Source of the DNA: DATLFQ01 sp035540915
Lineage (GTDB): Bacteria > Actinomycetota > Acidimicrobiia > Acidimicrobiales > GCA-2861595
Length of the DNA: 11,623 bases
Assembly: GCA_035540915.1 (NCBI GenBank)
Contig: DATLFQ010000065.1
Span: forward strand, 1 to 11,623
Direction: 5' to 3'
Positions 1-5,234 of this stretch are shown here, in pieces. The number at the start of each line of letters is the position of its first letter. Within the stretch, counting starts at the first letter, position 1. The position numbers were made by a program, and so were the translations under genes. Below the pieces are notes generated by a model. It was given only the letters and a program-made list of their open reading frames with translations, was not told where the DNA came from and ran no database searches.

Positions 1-975
1 CCCCCCGAGGCCCCGGTCGTCGACGCGCCTCCGGCCTCGATCTTCACGACCAGCGACCACAAGCGACTCGGGCTGGCCTTCCTCGTCGGCGCCCTGCTGT
101 TCCTGCTCGTCGGCGGGGTCGTGGGGATGCTGCTGCGGGCCGAGCTGGTGGCCGAGGGGGTCGACGTCGTCGGCGGCAACTACCGCCGCCTCTTCGGGCT
201 GCACGCCACCGTCTCCACCCTGCTCGTCATCGCGCCCGCCTGGATCGGCCTGGCCACGCACGTCGTCCCCCTGCAGATCGGCGGCGGCCGCATCGCCTTC
301 CCCCGGCTGCAGGCGTTCGCGCTCTGGACGTTCCTGCTGGGCGGCGTGCTCACGCTGGTGGCCTACGTCGTCGAGCCCCCGGCCGGCTTCGGCTTCTCGA
401 GCAGCACGCCGATCGCCGGCGTGCCCAGCGGTGCCGACGAGACGACCGCCCTTCTGATCGCCGGCGTGGCGCTGGTCGCCGCCGCCATGGTGCTGGCCGC
501 CCTGAACCTGGCCGTCACGATCCTCAAGCTGCGGGCGCCGGGTATGACCCTGGCCCGGGTGCCTCTGTTCTCGTGGGCGACGCTGCTCACCAGCCTGGTC
601 ACCATGCTGGCCACGCCGGTGTTCCTGGCCGGTCTCACGCTGTTCTACCTGGACCAGCGCTTCGGCGGCACGCTGTTCGCCGGGAACGAGGGCGGCCAGG
701 CCATCTGGCAGCACACCGTCTGGCTCTTCGGCCGGCCCGAGATCTACCTCCTGTTGTTGCCGGGCCTGGGGGCCGCCTGCGACATCGTCGCCACCCACGC
801 CCGCCGCCCGCTGCTGAGCCACGACGCGGCCCGGGCCGCTCTCACCCTGTTCGCCCTGCTCAGCCTGGGGGCATGGGCCGCCGGCCGGGGCGGGCCGGGT
901 CTCGGTCACGGTCACGGCGCTCTCACCCGAGGGGCACGAACTGGTCGAGCGCCATGGCGCCGAACAGCAAGGTGA
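1..975 (+). CDS. Cytochrome c oxidase subunit I-like protein, 5'-incomplete, lacking CuB ligands and C-terminal half
   Basis: The gene enters from the left edge already in frame; 324 codons are visible before TGA at 973-975. The start shows the family pattern TTSDHKRLG, a first membrane helix, and YRRLFGLHATVSTLL with the conserved helix-II histidine (codon 202-204), normally a low-spin heme ligand. IAFPRLQAF, RAPGMTLARVPLFSW and WQHTVWLFGRPEIY follow. In catalytic enzymes the last motif reads GHPEVY; here the CuB histidine is arginine (codon 733-735), while Glu and Tyr remain. The next helix has WAAG where the family has WAHH, so the other two CuB ligands are also gone (880-885). The protein then ends in a short Gly/Arg-rich tail, so helices VIII-XII, including the helix-X heme histidines, are absent. 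It should therefore not reduce oxygen. It may be a retained accessory or assembly protein or a decaying paralog; about 300 codons without a stop or frameshift argue for retention. Its 3' end overlaps ctaB by 53 bp. Confidence 0.8.
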   Translation, partial: PPEAPVVDAPPASIFTTSDHKRLGLAFLVGALLFLLVGGVVGMLLRAELVAEGVDVVGGNYRRLFGLHATVSTLLVIAPAWIGLATHVVPLQIGGGRIAFPRLQAFALWTFLLGGVLTLVAYVVEPPAGFGFSSSTPIAGVPSGADETTALLIAGVALVAAAMVLAALNLAVTILKLRAPGMTLARVPLFSWATLLTSLVTMLATPVFLAGLTLFYLDQRFGGTLFAGNEGGQAIWQHTVWLFGRPEIYLLLLPGLGAACDIVATHARRPLLSHDAARAALTLFALLSLGAWAAGRGGPGLGHGHGALTRGARTGRAPWRRTAR

Positions 976-1819
976 TGTAGGTGATCGACCACCCGAACAG
1001 TTTCATCGCCCGCTCCGGCGTGGCGTCGCCACCCAGGCGCACGGCGTGCAGGACGAAGACCGCTCCGAGCACGATGGCGCTGCCCCAGTAGACCAGGCCC
1101 ATGCCGGCCACCTCGGCGAACAGCAGCGAGCAGGCCCACAGCGCCACGGTGTAGGCGAGGATCCGCCGGGCGACGGTGGCCAGCGAACTGACCGCCGGCA
1201 GCATGGGGACCTCGGCCGCCGCGTAGTCGTCCCGGTAGCGGATGGCCAGAGCCCAGAAGTGCGGCGGCGTCCAGACGAAGATGATGGCGAACAGCACCAG
1301 CGGGGCCAGGCCCAGGCTGCCGGTCACCGCGGCCCAGCCCACCAGGACCGGGACGGCGCCGGCGGCCCCGCCGATCACGATGTTGTTGGTCGAGGTCCGC
1401 TTCAGCCAGAGCGTGTACACGAAGACGTAGAAGGCGGTGGCGCTGAGGGCGAGGACGGCGCTGAGCAGGTTGACCAGCGCCCACAGCTCGACGAAGGCGA
1501 CGACCTCCAGGGCCAACGCGAAGGCCAACGCACGGGACGGCTCGATCTCGCCGGTGACCAGCGGCCGGCCGCGGGTGCGGTGCATCAGGGTGTCGATGTC
1601 GCGGTCCACGTACATGTTCACGGCGTTGGCCCCGGCCGCGGCGAGGGTGCCGCCGACCACCGTGGCGACCATTAGCCCCAGGGGCGGCAACCCACCCTGG
1701 GCCACCACCATCGTCGGCACCGTCGTCACCAGGAGCAGCTCGATGATGCGCGGCTTGGTGAGCGCGACGTAGCAGGCGAGGCGCGACCGCTGGCGCAGCG
1801 GAGCGGTGGGGGCGGCCAT
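923..1819 (-). CDS. ctaB: Protoheme IX farnesyltransferase (heme O synthase)
   Basis: CtaB/CyoE is a polytopic membrane UbiA-type prenyltransferase that adds a farnesyl group to heme b to make heme O, the precursor of heme A. The 298-residue length is normal. The N-terminus has YVALTKPRIIELLLVTTVP. The first Asp-rich prenyl-diphosphate/Mg site is NAVNMYVDRDIDTLMHRTRG, followed by RPL. The cytoplasmic loop has WTPPHFWALAIRYRDDYA and then VPMLP, both hallmarks of this family. Roughly nine hydrophobic segments can be counted. The ATG at 1819-1817 gives the family-typical N-terminus. The reading frame stays open far upstream, but that part is antisense to ctaA and unlike the family. No good Shine-Dalgarno precedes the ATG; a promoter-like box lies 8 nt upstream. 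The gene is divergent from ctaA, which catalyses the next step, and convergent with the oxidase-like gene. Confidence 0.96.
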   Translation of the reverse strand: MAAPTAPLRQRSRLACYVALTKPRIIELLLVTTVPTMVVAQGGLPPLGLMVATVVGGTLAAAGANAVNMYVDRDIDTLMHRTRGRPLVTGEIEPSRALAFALALEVVAFVELWALVNLLSAVLALSATAFYVFVYTLWLKRTSTNNIVIGGAAGAVPVLVGWAAVTGSLGLAPLVLFAIIFVWTPPHFWALAIRYRDDYAAAEVPMLPAVSSLATVARRILAYTVALWACSLLFAEVAGMGLVYWGSAIVLGAVFVLHAVRLGGDATPERAMKLFGWSITYITLLFGAMALDQFVPLG

Positions 1820-1827
1820 CGGGGGAC

Positions 1828-1857
1828 ACAGTATGGCCGGGCCTCCCCCGCCGACAA
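1828..1857 (-). promoter_or_regulatory. Putative ctaB promoter, probably leaderless
   Basis: Read on the minus strand, TTGTCG (1857-1852) is followed by an 18-nt spacer and TACTGT (1833-1828). Eight nucleotides then separate the box from the ctaB ATG at 1819. The -10 fits TANNNT and the -35 matches four of six consensus positions. The spacing puts the transcription start at or within about 2 nt of the start codon, which would make a leaderless mRNA and explain the missing Shine-Dalgarno. This is inferred from sequence only. Confidence 0.5.
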
Positions 1858-1930
1858 AGCGAGCCCCCCGCTGCGAACCGCGTGGGGAACAGGGGCGGTT
1901 CCTGGTCATCAGGGCGGCCGGTTCGTCCCC

Positions 1931-1936
1931 TACGAT
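1931..1936 (+). promoter_or_regulatory. Putative -10 box for the ctaA-clpS-DUF2017 run
   Basis: TACGAT (1931-1936) lies 9 nt before the ctaA ATG at 1946. It is one of very few A/T-containing hexamers in the 126-bp ctaB-ctaA divergent region. No convincing -35 was found 16-19 nt upstream, and no Shine-Dalgarno is obvious, so a very short leader or leaderless transcript is suggested. An ATG within the box at 1934 is out of frame with ctaA. Confidence 0.4.
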
Positions 1937-1945
1937 GGCCCGGCG

Positions 1946-2884
1946 ATGCGGTCCCTGCGCCTCTCGCCGGCCGGCTACCGGCGGGTCACCTTCGTCGCGC
2001 TGGCCGCGCTGGTCCTCATCGTGGTGACCGGCGGCGCCGTCCGCCTCACCGGCTCGGGACTGGGCTGCCCGGACTGGCCCAACTGCGCCGACGGCCGCCT
2101 GGTGGCGCCGCTGGAGTACCACGCCATGGTCGAGTTCGTGAACCGGACCGTCACCGGCCTGGTCTCGCTGGCCGTCATCGTCGCCGTGCTGGCCTCGCTG
2201 GCCCGCGTCCCCCGGCGACGGGACCTGGTCCGGCTGTCGTGGGGGCTGGTGGCCGGGGTGGTCGGCCAGATCGTGCTGGGCGGCCTCACCGTCCTGTTCG
2301 AGCTGCGGCCGCCCTTCGTCATGGCCCACTTCCTGCTCTCGATGGTGATCGTGGCCAACGCGGTCGCCCTCCACTGGCGGGCCGGCCTGGCCGACGAGGC
2401 GCTTCCGCGCGACCCCGGGGTGGGCCCGACCGTTCGCCGGCTGGGGCGGCTGACAGTGGCCACCGCCGCGCTGGTGGTGTTCCTGGGCACGGTGGTGACG
2501 GCCGCCGGCCCCCACGGCGGCGACGAGGACGTCCCGCGCCTGGACGTGCCCATCGGCGACGCGGCCCGGCTCCACGGGCTGAGCGTCGTGCTGCTGCTGG
2601 GCGCCGTGGTGGCCATGCTCGTGCTGCTGCGCCGGGAGGCGGCGCCGGCCGCCGCCGTGCGCCGGGGCCGGATCCTGCTGGGCGTGCTGCTTGCCCAGGC
2701 CGCCATCGGCTACGTCCAGTACTTCACCGGCGTGCCGGTCCTGCTGGTGGGCGCCCACATCGCCGGCGCCACCGCGGTGTGGGCCGCCGTGGTGCGCTTC
2801 CACCTCGGGGTGGCCGACCGCGGCCCCCGGCCCCACGGGTCGCCGGCCGCGGAGCCGGCCGACGCCGTCCTGGCCCCCGCGTAG
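1946..2884 (+). CDS. ctaA: Heme A synthase (CtaA/COX15 family)
   Basis: CtaA is a membrane protein that oxidises the C8 methyl group of heme O to a formyl group, giving heme A for aa3-type oxidase. The 312-residue product has about eight hydrophobic helices in two similar halves. After the first helix comes VRLTGSGLGCPDWPNC, with the conserved cysteine pair (Cys41, Cys47). The loop motif is VEFVNR: the essential glutamate is present (Glu63), but the position that is histidine in Bacillus-type enzymes is Asn66, which I recall as common in actinobacterial CtaA. The other heme-ligand positions look intact: His128 in FVMAHF, His210 in ARLHGL and His271 in GAHIAG. The AAGPHGGD loop (His190) is also typical. 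The C-terminal 25 residues are a Pro/Ala-rich cytoplasmic tail. The gene is divergent from ctaB, the preceding enzyme, and clpS starts 13 nt after its stop. Confidence 0.95.
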   Translation: MRSLRLSPAGYRRVTFVALAALVLIVVTGGAVRLTGSGLGCPDWPNCADGRLVAPLEYHAMVEFVNRTVTGLVSLAVIVAVLASLARVPRRRDLVRLSWGLVAGVVGQIVLGGLTVLFELRPPFVMAHFLLSMVIVANAVALHWRAGLADEALPRDPGVGPTVRRLGRLTVATAALVVFLGTVVTAAGPHGGDEDVPRLDVPIGDAARLHGLSVVLLLGAVVAMLVLLRREAAPAAAVRRGRILLGVLLAQAAIGYVQYFTGVPVLLVGAHIAGATAVWAAVVRFHLGVADRGPRPHGSPAAEPADAVLAPA

Positions 2885-2887
2885 CCT
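2882..2887 (+). promoter_or_regulatory. Possible -10 box before clpS (weak)
   Basis: TAGCCT (2882-2887) ends 10 nt before the clpS ATG and resembles the TANNNT boxes at other starts in this window. Its TAG is also the stop codon of ctaA, so the match may be coincidental. With only 13 nt between ctaA and clpS, clpS can equally be read from the ctaA transcript. Confidence 0.2.
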
Positions 2888-2897
2888 GGCCGGTGCC

Positions 2898-3200
2898 ATG
2901 CCCTCGACCGCGACACCCGCCCCGGTCCGGGTCGACGAGCCCGGCTCCGACGAGCGCACGGAGCCGGACCGCCCGTGGGTGGTCATCGTGTGGAACGACC
3001 CGATCAACCTGATGTCGTACGTGACCTTCGTCCTGCAGAAGCTCTTCGGCTACCCCAAGGAGAAGGCCACCAAGCTGATGCTGGACGTGCACCACAAGGG
3101 CCGCGCCGTGGTCTCGAGCGGGACCCGGGAGCGGGCCGAGCTGGACGTCTTCCGCCTGCACGAACACGGACTGTGGGCGACCATGGAACAGGACGTCTAG
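2898..3200 (+). CDS. clpS: ATP-dependent Clp protease adaptor ClpS
   Basis: ClpS is a small cytosolic adaptor that binds N-terminal destabilising residues (N-degrons) and delivers the proteins to the N-domain of a Hsp100 unfoldase (ClpA in proteobacteria, ClpC in actinobacteria) for ClpP degradation. The 100-residue length is normal. A disordered acidic/Pro-rich N-terminus of about 28 residues, which in this family enters the unfoldase pore, precedes WVVIVWNDPINLMSYV, containing the Asn-Asp pair that reads the substrate alpha-amino group. MLDVHHKGRAVV carries the conserved histidine and the MLxVHxxG signature. The ATG at 2898 is the only in-frame start giving the expected N-terminus. The gene lies between ctaA and a DUF2017 gene; the clpS-DUF2017 pairing is a common actinobacterial arrangement. 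Confidence 0.95.
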   Translation: MPSTATPAPVRVDEPGSDERTEPDRPWVVIVWNDPINLMSYVTFVLQKLFGYPKEKATKLMLDVHHKGRAVVSSGTRERAELDVFRLHEHGLWATMEQDV

Positions 3201-3206
3201 GCCGCC

Positions 3207-3689
3207 GTGCTGGGGGGCCCGCGCATCAGGCGCACGGCCGGCGGCCGTATCAAGGTGCGCATCCGACCCGAGGAACGGGCCGTGCTGGCCGACCTGCCGG
3301 GCCAGCTGCGCGAGCTGATGACCGAGGGAGCCGAGGACCCCAGCCTGCGCCGGCTCTTCCCGCCCGCCTACCTCGCCGAGCCGGATCACGACCGGGAGTA
3401 CCACCGCCTCATGGGCGACGACCTGCGCGAGCGGCACCTGGCGTCGCTGGCCGTCATGGAGGCGAGCGCGCACGCCGAGGAGCTGACCGACGAGGAGGCG
3501 GCCGGGTGGCTCTCGGCCCTCAACAACCTGCGCCTGGTCATCGGCACCCGCCTGGACGTCAGCGAGGAGATGGACGACGGGATCGACCCCGACGACCCCC
3601 GCGCCCCCGGCCTGGCCCTCTACGGCTACCTGTCCCTGCTCACCCAGCAGCTGGTCGACGCGCTGGAGGCCTCACTCCCGAGTACATAG
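3207..3689 (+). CDS. DUF2017 family protein
   Basis: This 160-residue soluble, mainly helical protein has the features of DUF2017, an uncharacterised actinobacterial family usually encoded beside clpS. The N-terminal part reads IRRTAGGRIKVRIRPEERAV, followed by a DLPGQLRELM helix. The middle has RRLFPPAYLAEPDHDREYHR, and the C-terminal half has LSALNNLRLVIGTRLDVSEE. No signal peptide, membrane segment or obvious catalytic motif is visible. It starts at a GTG 6 nt after the clpS stop, so it is almost certainly co-transcribed, and a role near N-degron proteolysis is a context-based guess. The stop TAG (3687-3689) lies inside the left arm of the 3678-3718 inverted repeat, so the last three residues, Pro-Ser-Thr, are encoded by the repeat. 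Confidence 0.88.
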   Translation: MLGGPRIRRTAGGRIKVRIRPEERAVLADLPGQLRELMTEGAEDPSLRRLFPPAYLAEPDHDREYHRLMGDDLRERHLASLAVMEASAHAEELTDEEAAGWLSALNNLRLVIGTRLDVSEEMDDGIDPDDPRAPGLALYGYLSLLTQQLVDALEASLPST

Positions 3690-3718
3690 GCGTCGGATTC
3701 CGACGCCTATGTACTCGG
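3678..3718. terminator. Perfect 20-bp inverted repeat, probable bidirectional terminator
   Basis: The left arm CCGAGTACATAGGCGTCGGA (3678-3697) and the right arm at 3699-3718 are exact reverse complements with a single central T (3698). As RNA this gives a stem of about 19 bp with an ATT loop. It sits between two convergent genes and contains both stop codons: TAG of the DUF2017 gene (3687-3689) and, on the other strand, TAG of the DegV gene (3709-3707). No U-run follows on either side, as is often the case for actinobacterial terminators. The position between converging transcripts makes bidirectional termination or 3'-end protection the likely role. Confidence 0.8.
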
Positions 3719-4567
3719 AACCGGGTACCACATGGCGCCGGCGGTGCCGGGGCCGGTGTGGACGCCGACGCTGGGGCCGACGCGGTAGCGGACCAGGTCG
3801 GCGACCTCATGGCGGCCGGCCAGGCGGTCCTCCAGGGCCTGCCAGAGGGGCGCAGCGGCGGCGTCGGCGATGCTGATGCCGACCCGCAGCGGCGCGGCGC
3901 CAGAGAGGGCACCGGCCAGGACCGTGCCGGCCATGGCGTCGGCCGCCTCGTCCACCGTGCGTACCTGGGCCACCGCCTGGTAGCTGCCCTCGACCAGCCG
4001 GAGCACGGGTATGGCGTCGCCGGTCAGCGCCTCGTCGGCCGCCCGGCCGAGCCGGCCGCCGGCCCGGGCCAGGTCGAGCGCCTTGACCACGAAGACGTTG
4101 TCGGTGCGACCCGCCACGTCGGCGGCCACGGCAGCAGCCCTCTCCAGGTCGGCCCCGGCAGCCAGGGCCTCGGCCGCCTCCCACACGCAGCACGCGACGG
4201 CGAACGAGGCGGTGCCGGTGTCGACCAGGCGGACTGGCACCGGAGCTGCCGAGGCCGCCACCCGCGCCGCGTTGAGGGTCCCCGAGATGGCCGAGCCGAT
4301 GTGGACCGACAGCACCCCGTCGGCACCGGCGTCGGCCAGCGCCTGGTAGGCGGCCAGGAAGCGGCCCGGCGACGGGGCCCCGGTGGTGACCGCCGGCGGC
4401 GGCGAGGCGGCCATGCGGGCGTAGAAGGCGTCGGCGTCGAGCTCTTCGCCCTCCAGCAACGGCTCCCCGTCGACCGTGACGGTCAGCGGGACCACCGCCA
4501 CGCGGTAGCGGGCCACCAGCTCGGGCGGCATCTGGGCGTTCGAGTCGGTGCACAGGCCGACGGTCAC
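3707..4567 (-). CDS. DegV family fatty acid-binding protein (FakB-like)
   Basis: DegV proteins bind one fatty acid in a deep pocket; as FakB they present it to the FakA kinase, which makes acyl-phosphate. The 286-residue product has the family blocks in order: TVGLCTDSNAQMPPELVARY, AVVPLTV, FYARMAASPPPAVTTGAPSP (the TSQPSPG-type fatty acid head-group loop), VLSVHIGSAISGTLNAA, LVDTGTASFAVA, LARAGGRLGRA and VGVHTGPGTAGAMW. The segment after GGRLGRA is shorter than the usual GSLLxIKP block, reading DEALTGDAIPVLRLVEGSYQ. The GTG start (4567-4565) overlaps the plsY stop by 4 bp, so translation is probably coupled. PlsY uses the acyl-phosphate that a FakAB system would make, which supports a FakB role. 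No FakA (DAK-domain) gene is in the window. The 3' end, encoding Pro-Ser-Thr-stop, lies in the terminator repeat. Confidence 0.92.
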   Translation of the reverse strand: MTVGLCTDSNAQMPPELVARYRVAVVPLTVTVDGEPLLEGEELDADAFYARMAASPPPAVTTGAPSPGRFLAAYQALADAGADGVLSVHIGSAISGTLNAARVAASAAPVPVRLVDTGTASFAVACCVWEAAEALAAGADLERAAAVAADVAGRTDNVFVVKALDLARAGGRLGRAADEALTGDAIPVLRLVEGSYQAVAQVRTVDEAADAMAGTVLAGALSGAAPLRVGISIADAAAAPLWQALEDRLAGRHEVADLVRYRVGPSVGVHTGPGTAGAMWYPVPST

Positions 4568-5181
4568 CCGACGCGCCCCCGGGCGGCCCGCGCCGCTGAC
4601 CAGAAGCGCTGGAGGATGACCGCGCTCGTGGCCAGGGCCGACAACGGAAGGGCGGCGCTGGCCGGCGGCGCCCAGGCGTTCGGCCACCCCCGCCGCCACC
4701 ACACCGTGGCCGCGCCCACCCAGGCCGACGACGCGATGGCCGTGGCCGTGAACGTGCGTGACCTCCACTTCGGCAGGGCGGTAGCCCAGGCCAGGCCGAG
4801 GTCGACCGGCACGTAGACCGGGAACGTGGCCAGGCACTGCCCCAGGCTGGCGGCGACCCCCTTGCCGCCGCGGAAGCCGTTCCAGACCGGGAAGCAGTGG
4901 CCGACCACCGCCGAGGTGCCGCCCACGTGGGCGCCCACGTCGCCGGCCAGGCGCCGGCCGAGGAGGCAGGCGCCCGCCCCCTTGGCGATGTCGGCGGCCA
5001 TGATCCCGTAGCCCCAGGAGCGGCCCAGCACCACCAGCGCGTTGGCGCCGCCCGGGTTGCCGGTGCCGGCCGCCCGCAGGTCGGCGGTCCCCCCGGCCAG
5101 CCTGGTGGCCACGTCCGCCGACGGGACGGTCCCGAGCAGGTAGCCGCACGCCGCCGCCGCGGCCAGCCGCCCGCCACCCAT
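4564..5181 (-). CDS. plsY: Glycerol-3-phosphate acyltransferase PlsY
   Basis: PlsY is an integral membrane enzyme that transfers an acyl chain from acyl-phosphate to the sn-1 position of glycerol-3-phosphate, the first step of phosphatidic acid synthesis. The 205-residue length is normal. The conserved loops are visible: GTVPSADVATRLAGG near the N-terminus (usually GSIPSGYLI), AAGTGNPGGANALVVLGRSWG (the GSGNxGxTN-type loop) and GHCFPVWNGFRGGKGVAAS (the GHxFPxxxxFxGGKGVA signature). About five hydrophobic helices can be counted; the last third is rich in Trp and Arg and diverges more. The ATG at 5181 gives the expected short N-terminus before the first helix and has a TANNNT box 8 nt upstream. 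It is the first gene of a two-gene unit with the DegV gene and is divergent from the ThuA/Gfo-Idh fusion, with 53 bp between the two start codons. Confidence 0.94.
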   Translation of the reverse strand: MGGGRLAAAAACGYLLGTVPSADVATRLAGGTADLRAAGTGNPGGANALVVLGRSWGYGIMAADIAKGAGACLLGRRLAGDVGAHVGGTSAVVGHCFPVWNGFRGGKGVAASLGQCLATFPVYVPVDLGLAWATALPKWRSRTFTATAIASSAWVGAATVWWRRGWPNAWAPPASAALPLSALATSAVILQRFWSAARAARGRVG

Positions 5182-5189
5182 GCCCGCGC

Positions 5190-5195
5190 ACGCTA
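5190..5195 (-). promoter_or_regulatory. Putative -10 box for plsY-degV, leaderless spacing
   Basis: On the minus strand TAGCGT (5195-5190) is followed by 8 nt and the plsY ATG at 5181. It fits TANNNT, and the distance would place the transcription start at the start codon. There is no Shine-Dalgarno in between, and the -35 region is GC-rich without a clear match. The 53-bp divergent spacer holds only this box and the one facing the other way. Confidence 0.45.
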
Positions 5196-5221
5196 CCCAT
5201 CCGCCGCCACGCCCGCCTCCG

Positions 5222-5227
5222 TAGGCT
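5222..5227 (+). promoter_or_regulatory. Putative -10 box for the 5235 gene, leaderless spacing
   Basis: TAGGCT (5222-5227) is followed by 7 nt (CGGCGTC) and the GTG start at 5235. This is the spacing expected if transcription begins on the first base of the start codon. No ribosome binding site is possible in those 7 nt. No clear -35 element is seen. Confidence 0.45.
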
Positions 5228-5234
5228 CGGCGTC

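Noticed and set aside
835..975. Frameshift restoring the missing C-terminal half of the oxidase subunit I-like gene
   Set aside because: I read all three frames past 860; none shows WAHH, the helix VIII lysine or the helix X histidine motifs, and the space is already ctaB on the other strand.
923..3007. Very long minus-strand open frame of 694 codons
   Set aside because: Only its end (1819-923) is ctaB. The upstream part is antisense to ctaA and clpS, is a His/Gln/Arg/Gly-rich shadow typical of high-GC DNA, and has no family features.
2975..4816. 613-codon plus-strand frame across clpS, DUF2017 and antisense of degV/plsY
   Set aside because: Arg/Gly/Ala/Pro-rich low-complexity translation with no domain; it crosses the terminator and three genes recognised in other frames.
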